Shown here in pieces: positions 11,609 through 22,548 of a stretch of 64,000 bases of DNA (position 1 is its first letter; every line of letters begins with the position of its first letter). The stretch is from Perognathus longimembris pacificus (Eukaryota; Chordata; Mammalia; Rodentia; Heteromyidae): NCBI RefSeq assembly GCF_023159225.1, contig NC_063166.1:42401149-42465148 (forward strand). The letters run 5' to 3'. Made by a program: the position numbers and the translations under genes. Below the pieces are notes generated by a model. That model saw only the letters and a list, made by a program, of their open reading frames with translations, did not search any database and had not been told where the DNA came from.

Positions 11609-11671
11609 GCCTAATGTATGAAACTGTAACCTCTCTGTACATCAGTTTGATAATAAAAATTTGAAAAAAAA
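11609..11671 (+). mobile_element. Very short 5'-truncated LINE-1 insertion (about 63 bp)
   Basis: Only the last bases of an L1 3' UTR (ctctgtacatcagtttgat...) plus an A-tail lie between two perfect copies of agaaataatatttga (11594-11608, 11672-11686). The insertion is inside the older L1 UTR. Confidence 0.85.
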
Positions 11672-11790
11672 AGAAATAATATTTGAATGCTACTCTGTAT
11701 GATCATTATACATTGTATATATGTATTGGTTTAACATGCTGTACCTTATAAATAAATATAAGTATTGTATGTCAATCAACAAGAAAATGG

Positions 11791-12034
11791 ATATGTCTGC
11801 CTATGTCCTGGTGCTCTTCTGAACGCCTAACAAAAGTCAACAATAATAACTTTTCCATCCTCTTCCATGAAACTAGAAGTTACTTTTTAGCAAACAAAGT
11901 TATCTCAGACTAGGAGGTGTTTATTGAGTATCTCACCCATTGAGTCATGTGAGCAGAAGATGAATACCATCATCTGTCAGCTGGAAGAGCTTGGGTTTGG
12001 GTGGTCACAGACATTTTGTAGTGTGGTATGTGTT
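11791..12034. other. Unique sequence, no gene seen
   Basis: No recognisable feature other than the target-site copy at its right end. Confidence 0.4.
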
Positions 12035-12051
12035 AAGGCTATCCACTGTTT

Positions 12052-12602
12052 TGTGTTTTTTTTTTCAAATTTTTATTATCAAACTGATGTACAGAGAGGT
12101 TACAGTTTCATACGTTAGGCATTGGATACATTTCTTGTACTGTTTGTTACCTTGTCCCTCATGCTCCCCTCCCTACCCCCTTTCCCTCCCCCCCCCCAGG
12201 TGTTCAGTTCACTTACACCAAACAGTTTTGCAAGTATTGCTTTTGTAGTTGTTTCTCTTTTTTTTACCCTGTGTCTCTCAAATTTGGTATTCCCTTTGAA
12301 TTTCCTACTTCCAATACCAGTAAACACGGTTTCCAATATACTCAGATAAGATTACAGAGATAGTGTAGGTACAACCACAGGAAGGTGATATAAGAACATC
12401 ATCAATAATAGAAACTACACATACACATAGGACGTTGAAAGTAGTTACAACTGTGATATAACAATTGTTTCCATAACATGGAGTTCATTTCACTTAGCAT
12501 CATCTTATGTGTTCATAAGGGTATAGCTATTGGGCCTTGTGATGCTCTGCTATGGCTTGCCTAAACCTGTACTAATTATTCCCAATAAGGGAGGCCATAG
12601 AG
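12052..12602 (-). mobile_element. 5'-truncated LINE-1, minus strand, with 17-bp target-site duplication
   Basis: A T-rich start (antisense tail) precedes the antisense of the local L1 3' UTR (ctgatgtacagagaggttac; cttacaccaaacagttttgc). The element is bounded by aaggctatccactgttt at 12035-12051 and 12603-12619, a perfect duplication. The UTR type matches 15716-16312 and 40322-40810, so these belong to one lineage-specific L1 subfamily. Confidence 0.9.
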
Positions 12603-12619
12603 AAGGCTATCCACTGTTT

Positions 12620-12955
12620 AAGAAAGACTCTTCTTCTTGGCTGGACCATGGTCCAGGAAGACAGAAAGCCCAGGAAAAGAGCACTGAAGCACCCTGGTCA
12701 GTTACTAAGCACTGAGTTGTTTGGTGTGGGGGGGAGGTCACTGACCAGGGCAGTAACAAGAGAGGGATGCCTGTCCCCACAGGTCTAAAGCAGTAGCTGA
12801 ACAACACTGAGGGCAATGTCTACATGGGCCAAGGGAGTGATTGCCTCCTGAATCCAGGAATCTTCTGTTGCTTCTCTTCAGGGTGAGAGGCAAAGGAAAA
12901 GATGATTTATAGGGCAATTTGTATGTATAATTTCTAACAGGGGTAAGCTACCACT
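12620..12955. other. Unique sequence, no gene seen
   Basis: No recognisable repeat or exon; a short G run at 12728-12735. Confidence 0.4.
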
Positions 12956-13312
12956 ACTATTTGGCATATTGCTCTTTTTAACAGATGTATTGAGGTACAC
13001 TTTAGTTACTATACATTTTACCTGCGTTAAGTGTATATTTTGACTGTCTTTAGTAAATTTGCAGTTACACAGCTATTCCCCAAACTGACAGACAGCATTC
13101 CAGTTATCCTTAAAGATTTCTTTTATATATTCCTTGTTTTTCTCCCCAGTCATAGGTAACCACCAATGTACTTGCTCTATGCATTGCCTTTGGAAGGGGG
13201 GCTGTTTTATATAAATAGAATCTTACAGTAAATGATCTTTTGCATCTGATTTCTTCCTCTTAGTGTATTTGTGAGGTCCATCTATATTGTAGAATATCCC
13301 ACTGTAATTGAG
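12956..13312 (-). mobile_element. Old LINE-1 3' region, minus strand
   Basis: ttgaggtacactttagttac ... tataaatagaatcttacagt ... gaggtccatctatattgtag follows the order of an ancient L1M-type 3' end read antisense. Confidence 0.65.
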
Positions 13313-13560
13313 ATGACAGGCATGTATCACCAGGGTGTCCTTTTTCTATTAAGAAGGGGGGTCTCATGAATATTAGAGCTGGAACTCTGATCCTTCTGAT
13401 GTCAGCCTCACACATTGATAGAATGGCAGGCACATGCTACCATATCCATCTATTATTTGAGATAAGGTCTCATGAATGTTTTTGTTTGGGCTGGCTTTGA
13501 ATTATAATGCTCCCAATCTTTGTCAGAATTACAGATGTGAGCCACCACTGCTTGACTTCA
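13313..13560 (-). mobile_element. Two B1-like SINE fragments, minus strand
   Basis: Two successive antisense B1-like pieces (about 13318-13440 and 13441-13555). Each reads toward a 'gtctcatgaat...ggctggctttgaattat...acagatgtgagccacca' pattern. Confidence 0.5.
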
Positions 13561-13574
13561 TTTGTGCGAGAGAA

Positions 13575-13576
<2 letters not shown>

Positions 13577-13625
<49 letters not shown>
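13577..13625. repeat. (AG)n microsatellite at SINE tail
   Basis: About 24 units. It abuts the 3' (tail) end of the minus-strand SINE at 13626. Confidence 0.97.
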
Positions 13626-13629
<4 letters not shown>

Positions 13630-13740
13630 CCCGGGACTTGAACTCAGGGTCTGAGCACTGTCCTTGAGCTTTGTTGCTGAAGGCTAGTTGCTCTACCACT
13701 GAGCCAATAGGATTACAGATGTAAGACACCTGTACCTGGG
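13626..13740 (-). mobile_element. Internally deleted composite SINE, minus strand
   Basis: gggacttgaactcagggtct ... gctctaccactgagcca is the tRNA-like half. It jumps directly to the B1-like end ggattacagatgtaagacac. Confidence 0.65.
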
Positions 13741-13925
13741 CTTTCATTTTGTTTTTTAAGAAAACTTTTCCCCTTAGTAGTTCCACTCCTGCTCAATAGA
13801 AGTAGAAATAACATAAGAAAATTATATGCAATTTTTGCCTTTAGTTGATCAAGCAACCAAGTCTAAATAGGCTGCTGCCTACAATGAATAGAAATAGTAT
13901 TGATCAAAATAAAAATAGTTTAACA

Positions 13926-13942
13926 GCCAGAGTTCAAGCCCC

Positions 13943-13945
<3 letters not shown>
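13926..13945 (+). mobile_element. SINE 3' remnant
   Basis: gccagagttcaagccccagt is the B-box end of the tRNA-like half and leads directly into the AC run. Confidence 0.55.

Positions 13946-13995
<50 letters not shown>
13946..13995. repeat. (AC)n microsatellite at SINE tail
   Basis: About 25 units, nearly perfect. Confidence 0.97.
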
Positions 13996-13996
<1 letters not shown>

Positions 13997-14985
13997 ACAA
14001 TGTTTATCTTCCGCGTCTCAGATCCTTTATCACTCCACCCAAAGAAGAATGCATAGTTGAGCAGAGTGAGTATCATAAATCATCATCCCCACACCAGACA
14101 TTTCCCTGACAGTGCACAAGTGTTTTTCAGCAACACTCTTCCCCTCTCCCTACTACTACCCATGCTCTCTTGCTTTGTATGAACATGCTACTGAATTTTC
14201 AACTTACTTGTTTAATACTCTTGAACTTTTGCAGTGGTATAGTCTTTTCCAACAAGGTTTTATTGGCCAAAACCAAAGCAGTAATCTAACTTTATCAAAG
14301 ACCATAAAACATGATCATTTAAGTAGTAATTTCTAAATAGATACCAATAGAAAAGGAACAAGTAACCTAAGCAAGCTTGTTTTGCAAATCTTGAAACATT
14401 TCAGCTGAGCAAGCCAAGAAGGAGAGCCTTGTATTTTGGTTGCTTAGCATTTCTATCTGTGATACAGATCACTGAATCAGCTCAGGATTTAAGGAGATTT
14501 GGATTTATCTCCTTGTCTAAAATCATGGGGAGAAAACCCAAAACTCTATATAGACTAGAGCTCTGAGTGTGAAATCACAACAAAATTGCCCAAGATGACT
14601 GGGAATCATAAAAAATCTCAAACAACAGCTGCCCCTTGCCAGAAATAATATCTGCTGCTGCCACCTCGAGCCTTGTGCCCAACTGTCACTGGCAGATTTG
14701 CAGGGCCATTTCGGACTCCATTGCGGAATGGCACTATCCATCTTGTCCTAAGCACAAAAGCCACCGGTGACACCACGGTGGTCAACTGAGAGCCAATATC
14801 ATGCTAACCCTCTCCAAACAAAGTGAGTGCATTGGTGCCAAGCTTAATCCTGTGAGCCATGCCAATAAGAAGCAACCTGGCAGTGTTCCAGCAGAAAGAC
14901 TGAATGTAAAACAAGCTGGAGGAAGAAAGGGTGAAGTTTAGATTGAATCAACAGAATGCAATTGAACACATACACAAAAAGGCAA
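13996..14985. other. Unique sequence; a possible decayed coding-like patch
   Basis: Most is featureless. 14520-14900 has a higher GC content and a proline/threonine-rich conceptual translation on the plus strand with several stops. I could not identify a parent gene, and there is no A-tail or flanking duplication. Confidence 0.3.
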
Positions 14986-15095
14986 GTCATGGATAGAGAT
15001 GCGTTGTACTCATAAATTCTTATGTTGAATTGATACCCCTTTGTACTTAAGATAACAAAAAATTATTTTTAAAATTAAAAAATAAGAATAATGGA
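14986..15095 (+). mobile_element. Possible short LINE-1 tail
   Basis: ttgatacccctttgtactta followed by an A-rich AT stretch resembles the terminal bases of the local L1 UTR. No flanking duplication confirmed. Confidence 0.4.
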
Positions 15096-15440
15096 AAAAG
15101 GCAGATAAGAAACTGTTGTAAATCCTGCCAATTCAAAGCTGAGAAATATTGGATGAGAGACAAGGATAGAAACATAAAACTTCCAAAATCAGCCAGGCTC
15201 ATCTCATAGAAATCAGAGCTGCCAGCAATACAAAGTGGACCCAGCTGAGGGTCTGAAAGTCACTTGTGGCTCTACGCCCACAGCCAAAGGCTTTTTCAGG
15301 GAATGTACGGATCACAAAAATTGCCCCCATGTTTTTTGAAAACATCCATCTCTGGTGAGAAGGTTTGAGTTAATCACATTCTTTGGTTCATGAGGCATCA
15401 TCATTGTTACTTTGTATGACATATCACCTTTGTTTTTGTG
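15096..15440. other. Unique sequence, no gene seen
   Basis: No recognisable feature. Confidence 0.4.
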
Positions 15441-15715
15441 TATTTACTCATTTATTCATCCATCCATTCCCTTTTTAAAAGCTGTCATGAAATACACACA
15501 TCATGAAATTCCCCATGTCAACACTTTCTGAGCACAGTTTAGTAGTGTTAAGCACATTCAGATAGTTATACAATCAGCCCAGCACTCTTCACATCCCAAA
15601 AAACTGAGACTGCTCCTACAGATGCATGTCACATCCCTTTCTGTCTTCCTGGAAACCACTCTTGTTCCTATCTCTATAAATTTGACTACTCTAATGTCAC
15701 TGCCCCATTCAAAGG
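15441..15715 (-). mobile_element. Old LINE-1 3' region, minus strand (left part)
   Basis: tgtcatgaaatacacacatc ... tggaaaccactcttgttcct follows ancient L1M antisense order. It continues at 16313 after interruption by a younger L1. Confidence 0.55.
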
Positions 15716-16312
15716 AATTGAAAAGACTTGGAAAAAATCATATTAAGTGAAGTGAGCCAGACCCAAAGAAACATAGATTCCATGGTTTCCTTCATTAGTA
15801 ATACTTAGTATTAAGTCTAGTTTAGTTGTAGCAGAAGATCACAATAGCTCAATGATTATGTACATATGATCATATAAGATGGTGCTAAATGAAATGAACT
15901 CCAAGATATGGAAACAAGAGGTTTTTCATTGTTGTTGTTGTTCTTAATGTACTATGTGAAATTATTTCTTATTTCTTTCATTTTCTTTCTTTACTGTGGT
16001 TTATCCCCTGTTGTCACTGTATTTTATTTTGGTATCCCGTGTCTTGTATATATGTTTATCTGAATTAAGGAAGGGAAGGGGGACATCAAAATGGTGAGAC
16101 AAAGGACAAAGGGCGAACCAATGCAACAGCAATACTCACAAGACAATATGTTGGAAATTAACTGTACAACTCAAAGAGGGGTGGGAGGAGGGAAGATGGG
16201 AGAAAAATGAGGGAGAGGATAACAAGTTTGACAAGAAATGTACTCACTATCTTATATATATAACTGCAACCCCACTGTACATCACCTTGACAATAAAATT
16301 AAATTTTAAAAA
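15716..16312 (+). mobile_element. 5'-truncated LINE-1 inserted in an older L1
   Basis: attgaaaagacttggaaaaa ... aagtgagccagacccaaaga, then the full lineage 3' UTR ending ccttgacaataaaatt. This copy gives the intact order of UTR blocks and shows that the copy at 40322-41350 is inverted. Confidence 0.85.
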
Positions 16313-16640
16313 ATTGACTACATTGGGGTACCTCATAATATGGAATCACATGAGTGCTATTTGTCATTTTGTGACTGGCTTATTTCATTCAGCACAGAAT
16401 TCTTGAGATTTATCTATTCTGCAGTACATGCTAGAATTTTCTTTTAAGGCCAAATAATATTCCATTGCATGTGTTATTTCTGCTAGGTATGACTTGTCTG
16501 CTCTTCTGCTGATACACTGAGATAACTCACACTTGTCTTCTTGAATAATGCAGTTATAAATAGCTTCCCACACCTTGTTCTCAACTCTTTGATGTGGCTA
16601 TGCAGAAGTAGATTTGGATAGATTATATAGTAATTACTAA
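16313..16640 (-). mobile_element. Old LINE-1 3' region, minus strand (middle part)
   Basis: ggaatcacatgagtgctatt ... aatattccattgcatgtg continues the element broken at 15715. Confidence 0.6.
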
Positions 16641-16689
16641 TATAATTTATTTGAGGGTGGGAGTTGTTTATCTTTTTTATTGTTTGTTT

Positions 16690-16905
16690 GTTTCTAAGGT
16701 ACCAGGGCTGGAACTCAGGGCCTCATACCCTTACTTAGCTTTTTCACACATGGCTGGCACTCTACCATTTGAGTCATGCCTCCATCCTGGCTTTTTGTTG
16801 GTGAATTGGAGAGAAAATCTCACAGATACTTTTTTTCCACTGGACTCCCTTTGAACATGATTCAAAGTAGCTTGAAATGCAGACATGTGTTACTATGCTC
16901 AGCTA
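16690..16905 (-). mobile_element. Composite SINE, minus strand
   Basis: ccagggctggaactcagggc ... ctctaccatttgagtcatgc, then the weak B1-like end agacatgtgttactatgctc. Confidence 0.65.
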
Positions 16906-17130
16906 ATTTTTTCTAAGGATGTTTGTGCTTTTATTCCCCCATGGTGGCTGCAACATTTACATTTTCACCAATAATTTACAAGGGTTTAAATTTTTCCAAT
17001 CTTCACACTATTTATCTTCTACTTTTTAATAGTACACATCCTAATGAGGTTGAGGTGACTACTTTTCCCCCTTTATTGCCTTTCTTTATCCTGTTTCCAT
17101 CCTCATCAGCAACCATTTTAATGTTTTGAT
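16906..17130 (-). mobile_element. Old LINE-1 region, minus strand (right part)
   Basis: acacatcctaatgaggttga and ccaatcttcacactatttat match ancient L1 antisense sequence, completing the element at 15441-16640. Confidence 0.5.
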
Positions 17131-17705
17131 GAGATCTTTCTCTCTCATGTAGCTAGATTATATTACATCTTTCACCTCTCAGTTTCTAGTAACTTCTTGG
17201 TGTCCATTCACAGTGTTATGCATGTCTCAGGTCCATATCTTCTAACTGTTGCCTTGTACTCATGTATAGACCACTTTCTCCCTGTACACTGGCCTGGAGG
17301 AATTGCCTCCCCACTACGAACAATGGCATAGGCTTAGCATCTCCTCACAGATATGTATGAGAAGGCTTTGGACTGTGTACTCAGGACCAGATCCCTGAGA
17401 CATAGAATACACATATCCTCATGTAGCTTAGAAAGCTAGATTAATTTTATCAAATGACAGCTATATCTCACATGCCCACCAGCAATGCAGGTCACTATGT
17501 CTCCTTATCCAGATTTTCTTTATTTTGCCAGTCTAAATGAGTTAGTAAATGCACCCCATTGATTAGAAATAGTTTTTTCAGTGTTAGGCATCAAACTCCA
17601 GGCTTTGTATATGCTAGGAAAATATATTACCATTAAATTATGCCTTGACACTCTTGCTCTATCATTAAAACTTTCCACCAGAATGTAAGAAATTAACCTT
17701 GGAGA
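17131..17705. other. Unique sequence with a weak SINE-like remnant
   Basis: 17570-17655 (gtgttaggcatcaaactcca ... tatgccttgaca) resembles an antisense tRNA-like SINE end. Otherwise featureless. Confidence 0.35.
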
Positions 17706-17767
17706 TCTCTCTCTTTCTCTTTCTCTCTCTCTCCTCTCTCTTTCCCTGTCTCCCTCTCCTTCTCCTC
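17706..17767. repeat. CT-rich simple repeat
   Basis: Pyrimidine strand with interrupted CT and CTTT units. Confidence 0.9.
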
Positions 17768-18331
17768 CTGTATGTATGCATATGGTTGTCTCTCATTACA
17801 TATATATGGTTGTCCCACATCTCCTGAATTTCAAATCCTAGCTCCAACCAACATCCTGAGGCAGAGAAATGACAGGCCTAATTGACCACTTAAAGTTTGC
17901 AGAAAGTAAGGGGGTTTTGAGAGCAGCCTAACTTTGTGGAAGCTCTCAGAAAAGGAGAATCCGGGCTGGGACAATACTGCAAAGAATGAGGGGAACAAAA
18001 GCACCTTGACAAACAGGTGGCTGAGATTACTATGGAATTTGGCTTAAAGCTTGATATTATTCTTCCCTGTTCTCTCTACTGAGACCAGAGAGCACCTGGC
18101 CTTCAGCTCTGATTGCTGGCCCCGCTGTGGGTCTTCCAGTGCTAGACAGGCCTGGGGAGCCTGATGTTGCCCTTGAGCATTAGTAAACAGGTCTCATTCA
18201 GCCCAATCACTTGGATCTGCATCCCAACTCCAAAGGACTAGACTCCAAAAGAGTAATAGAGTCAGCTTCTCTCAGGAAAGACTTCCTATGTAGAAAATTG
18301 TCTGGTCTCTAACAGCCAAACTGACTTGAAC
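17768..18331. other. Unique sequence, no gene seen
   Basis: No recognisable repeat or exon. Confidence 0.4.
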
Positions 18332-18346
18332 AAAATACATATACAG

Positions 18347-18550
18347 GGCTGGGGATATAGCCTAGTGGCAAGAGTGCCTGCCTCGGATACACGAGGCCCT
18401 AGGTTTGATTCCCCAGCACCACATATACAGAAAACGGCCAGAAGGGGCGCTGTGGCTCAAGTGGTAGAGTGCTAGCCTTGAGCGGGAAGAAGCCAGGGAC
18501 AGTGCTCAGGCCCTGAGTCCAAGGCCCAGGACTGCCCCCCCCCCCAAAAA
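18347..18550 (+). mobile_element. Dimeric tRNA-like SINE with perfect target-site duplication
   Basis: ggctggggatatagcctagt ... ggtttgattccccagcac, then tggctcaagtggtagagtgc ... cccaggactg and a C-run/A-tail. Flanked by aaaatacatatacag at 18332-18346 and 18551-18565. Confidence 0.95.
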
Positions 18551-18565
18551 AAAATACATATACAG

Positions 18566-20390
18566 TAAGCCTGAATTAACTGTGAATTTATGACACATGG
18601 TGTCGACAAATCATGGAAATAGAAATAAATAAATATTTCAAAGGCAAAACTTCTGAATCCCCACACATGTATTGCATGGCACAGTTGATACAGAGAAGCT
18701 CTGAGTCAATTGTGTTCTTAAACTGTTGTGCGATCTGCTGTTTCCTGCTTTTACCTTGGTGAAAATATGCCTCTCCAAAAGCAAAGGCAATCTCAAAGCA
18801 GGGTAAAAGCGAATGTGCCCAATGAAAGTGACCAGGTAAACTCTTTCGGCTTTGTTGAAATGTAGCACATCTTCCCAAAAGCTGGCAGCATCATGGGAAA
18901 AATGAACCTGGCATCTGCATTAGTGTTGAACTCTGTATTCTGAGCATGTGTGATTTTTCTTCCTTGGCAATCTCTTTGAAAACAAGACCCATGGCTTCTA
19001 AGGGCCTACAGTGCTTGAACTCCACTATCCTTTTACAAATCTGATTCTATACCTTGTGTATATTTGATAGCTTATATTTACAATATAAGTGTTTTACTTT
19101 CCTTCACATATACATACACTAAAATATAGCTAATATTTTTGAGCTCTCACTATAAACCAGGATGTGGGCTAAGTGCTTAACATTTATAATTGCCATTCAG
19201 CACTTAGGATTCTCCCACCTAATAACTATAATCCTCATAGTGACCCAGTGAGGAATTATTATTATCTCCCATTTGTAGTTAAAGAATTTGAGAAGTAAAT
19301 GTTTAGGTAATTTAGCCACAGCTAGAAATCAGTGGGTGTAAAGCTCAGGTGCAGATACACCTGGTGCCCAACTTTTGTTTACCATCAAAGCACCATTTTT
19401 CATCTTTATGTATGTGTGCATGGTTTTGGTTTATTTGAGTTACTCACTGGTCTATTGCTAATATTATCTGTGCTGGGGCATCAGGGCTTGAAAAGAAGCA
19501 GCTACTTTCTATTTGCTTTATGTCTGACCTCCTTTCTCAGTTTAGACATGCCTATACTTTGTGATATATACAGAGGTCAAAGATTCGCAGAACATAGGAA
19601 GCAAATTTGAATATTGAAGACAATTCCCTAGACACAAATCCAACTCAGGAAGAAGTTTAAATGAGGCACAGAAAGTACAGAGGGCCAGAATGTCAGATGA
19701 ACCCAGACAAGGATGGGAGTTTTTAGGGACTGGGTCTAGGCAGCAGCTTCTGAGGATCAAAGCCCAGGACAATAAATAGAGAATCCCAATCAATCAGAAG
19801 GCCAGGAGGCTAAAGCTACTGCAACCAGAGCCTGTGATTTCTAGTTGTAGAGCCTTGCTTTAGTTATTTGACCTTGGAAGTTTTGCTTCTCCCCTTTGAA
19901 CTTCCATTACCCATCTGCAAGATGACCTTCTTGGGAGTGTTACAAAGGACTTTTTAGCCTTATAAGGGGCACATGGAAGCATGCATCAAGACAGCATCAT
20001 GATATCATTACCATTGTAATAGAATGGGGCTAACATGAAGGTTTTCCCTGTGGGCCAGGAACAGCCTGGTGCCATGGACACAGGGACAGGGTTTCTGGTT
20101 TCTTGTGAGAATACTGAAACCAAGCAATGACCAATCAATCTTTACACTGCCCCTCCCCTCATGACCTTGGGAATCTGTGAGATAAAAATGTCAGAAAACC
20201 CAATTGAAACAGGATTAAGTACTAAGGAGATTTTATTGGCTTACTTAACTGGAAGGACCACAAAAGTAATGGTTTCAGGACCAGATGTATTTGAAGCTCT
20301 TCACTTCGCTTGATTATACTTTCCACTCTCTGAGTTGACCCTACACATTTAGCAAAGCTTTAAAAAATGGGAGAGAAGTGAGCAGGTACC
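18566..20390. other. Unique sequence, no gene seen
   Basis: A long repeat-poor stretch of about 1.8 kb. Open frames are at most 96 codons with no recognisable domain. No CpG island. Confidence 0.45.
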
Positions 20391-20838
20391 AGTGGCTCAT
20401 GCCTTTAATACTAGCTACTCAGAAGGTAAAGATCTAACGATCACAGTTCAAAGCCAGCCTGAGCAGGAAAGTCCATAGACTCTTTTTTGTTGTTGTTTGT
20501 CAGTCAAGGGGTTTGTACTCAGGGGCTGGGTGCTCTCCCTGAGCTCTGTTACTCAAGGCTAGCATTCTACCACTTTGAGATACAGTACTACTTCTGGTTT
20601 TTGAGACTTTTCTTCCCAGGCTGGCTTTGAACCACAGTCCTGAGACCTTAGCCTGCTGAATGGCTAAGATTACAGGAGTGAGCCACTAGCTCCTGGCCAT
20701 GAGACTCTTTTCTCTGATTAAGCACCAAAAAAGTTGCAAGTGAAGCTGTGACTCAAGTGTTAGGATTCTTGCCTTGAGCAAAAAAGCTCAGAGACAGTGC
20801 ACAGGTCCTGAGTTCAAGTGCCAAGACTGGCACCAAAG
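20391..20838 (+). mobile_element. Composite SINE split by a nested SINE
   Basis: The B1-like half (ccagtggctcatgcctttaa ... aagccagcctgagcagg) lies at 20391-20486. The tRNA-like half (gtgactcaagtgttaggatt ... ctgagttcaagtgccaag) lies at 20697-20838. The gap is exactly one inserted SINE. Confidence 0.85.
20487..20696 (-). mobile_element. Composite SINE nested inside another
   Basis: Antisense tRNA-like half (ctcaaggctagcattctacc), then the B1-like end (gattacaggagtgagccact). Flanks ccatagactctttt and ccatgagactctttt are the near-perfect target-site duplication. Confidence 0.85.
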
Positions 20839-21405
20839 AGAAGGGGTGGGGGGAGGGAGAGGAGGCTGCTCATAGGTATTTCACACATTCTACTCTCAGT
20901 GACCTTCTGAAAAATAGTTATTCCCTTCCTGGCTACTCCTAGGAAAGCTGACGATTCATGTCACTCATACCACTAGGCTCACATATCCATCACTAAGCAA
21001 TCCTCAGGTTGAAGTCAAGAAAATTCCATTAGGGGCTTAGACCTGAATCCCATACCCAGTCCCGAGGTTAGGGAGCAATTCAGCCACCTAAAGCAAACAT
21101 AGTGAAGTAGAATATGTTCTCCTGAGAAAAGCGGAGTGGCTATTGAATCAGCAGGGGACAAAAAAAAGAATGCTGACCAACAAAAGCAATAGATATGCAA
21201 TGTAAGTCTAAATAACAATTGAAAACTGTAACATCAATGCTTATTAAATGTTTTCCATAGTTAGTACTAAGCATTTGCTAGAAATTACTTCATTAATCTT
21301 CACAAAAACAATGCTACCATACATAGGCCATGTCACTTGTCTGGTCGTGGTACTATTAGACATCAGCTGACATTTCAACTCAAGTCATGTGACTCAAGAA
21401 TTCTT
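20839..21405. other. Unique sequence, no gene seen
   Basis: Starts with a short G/A-rich tail (20842-20868). Nothing else recognisable. Confidence 0.4.
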
Positions 21406-21782
21406 ATTTACTCTGAGTCTAATAATGGCTCCCCATGGAGCCTGTGAGTGGTTGCTGACATGGAAAAAGGGACTTTGCACATGTGACTAAGTCCAAGATC
21501 TTGAAGCTTGTAATCACAGGTCCATAGAAGAAGGAAACATGCTACAGAGGAGGAAGGAAATGGATTGGAGTGAAGGTAAAGAAAGAGGAGAGGGCAGAGA
21601 GAAGCAGGTGAGGCCAATCTCCTCTGGGAACCTCTGTAAGGAACCTGTTGCTGGCAACTTGACTTTAGCCTAGTAAGACTGACATTGGTCTTCTGACCTC
21701 CAGAACAGTAACAGAATAAATGTATCTTGTTTTAGACCACTAGATTTATGGTAGTTTGTTATAGCAGCCACAGGAAACCAAT
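21406..21782 (+). mobile_element. MLT1-like (ERVL-MaLR) LTR
   Basis: tgactttagcctagtaagac ... acctccagaacagtaacaga ... ttgttatagcagccacagga ... ccaatata follows the 3' consensus of old MLT1-type LTRs as I recall it, with aataaa at 21715. Confidence 0.6.
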
Positions 21783-22330
21783 ATACCTAGTAAACCAGTA
21801 CACATACACTCTCACATACACACTCCACACCTGAAAAAAAAATCTGCCTGCCCATTTCTCAGATGGAGCCCTTGAGAGGTGTGTGTGTTCCCAGAGAAAC
21901 CTGGTCACGTGCCATGTGTGTTCCCCTCACTCCAGCCCCATTCCTGCCTTTCTCCACCCTCCACTCTAGTCAGAAGACTAATGTGCACTAACCATGCCAG
22001 CAGTCCTCCGCCTTCTGGTTTCCAGGTGGTTCCACTAGTTCACACTATTGTGCAGTGAGAGAGGCCAGGAGAAGGATGTTGGAGTGTAGCTCCTCAACTT
22101 TCCATTTGACCAGAGGTAGGTTATGCCTGCCAACTAGACTCTACAGCTGTCTACAGCCAGGTGCACCCCCACAGAAGACACCCAGTCCACAGGCCCAGTG
22201 TGCTGTTTTTGCACTTTCCCTGTGAGAACCTCACAAGATTTTCTTCCTTGTAAGGTGTTGTTTGCTTGTTTGATTGGGGGGGGGGATGCGCACGCACACA
22301 TGCACGCACGTGTGTTCCTGCCAGTGTGTG
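21783..22330. other. Unique sequence with an alternating purine/pyrimidine patch
   Basis: 22272-22318 is a G run followed by gcgcacgcacacatgcacgc, an alternating tract of the type that can form Z-DNA. No gene. Confidence 0.45.
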
Positions 22331-22548
22331 TGCTGGTATTAGGGCTTGAGCTCAACCTTACGCTCTCACTTGGCCTTTTTGCTCAAGACTGATACATAGC
22401 CATTTGAGCCATACTTCTACTTCCAACCTTCCTGCTAGTTTTTTTGAGATAAGAGTCTCTTGGATTTGTCTGCTCTGGCTTAGAGCTATAATCCTCAGAC
22501 CTCAGCCTTCTGAGTATCTGGCATTGTAAGTGTGAGTCATTGGTACCC
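22331..22548 (-). mobile_element. Composite SINE, minus strand
   Basis: gggcttgagctcaaccttac ... catttgagccatacttctac, then cagccttctgagtatctggc ... gtgagtcattgg. Confidence 0.7.

Larger units (their letters stand above)
7870..11790 (+). mobile_element. Long decayed LINE-1 (ORF2 region to 3' UTR)
   Basis: Plus-strand sequence matches L1 ORF2 throughout. It includes the reverse-transcriptase part around 8655-8720 (ataactgcctcaattgatgt), the stretch around 9275-9310 (gcaggatacaaaattagcat), and the ORF2 C-terminal end around 11040-11340 (gacccagtagttctactctt; caatggaatgatattctg). All frames are broken by stops and indels, so no ORF2 protein is encoded. It is interrupted by four SINEs and a later L1 tail. 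The 5' boundary is approximate; the 3' UTR ends near 11790. Confidence 0.8.

Noticed and set aside
7870..11790. Functional LINE-1 ORF2
   Set aside because: Many stops and indels, plus SINE insertions in the coding region.
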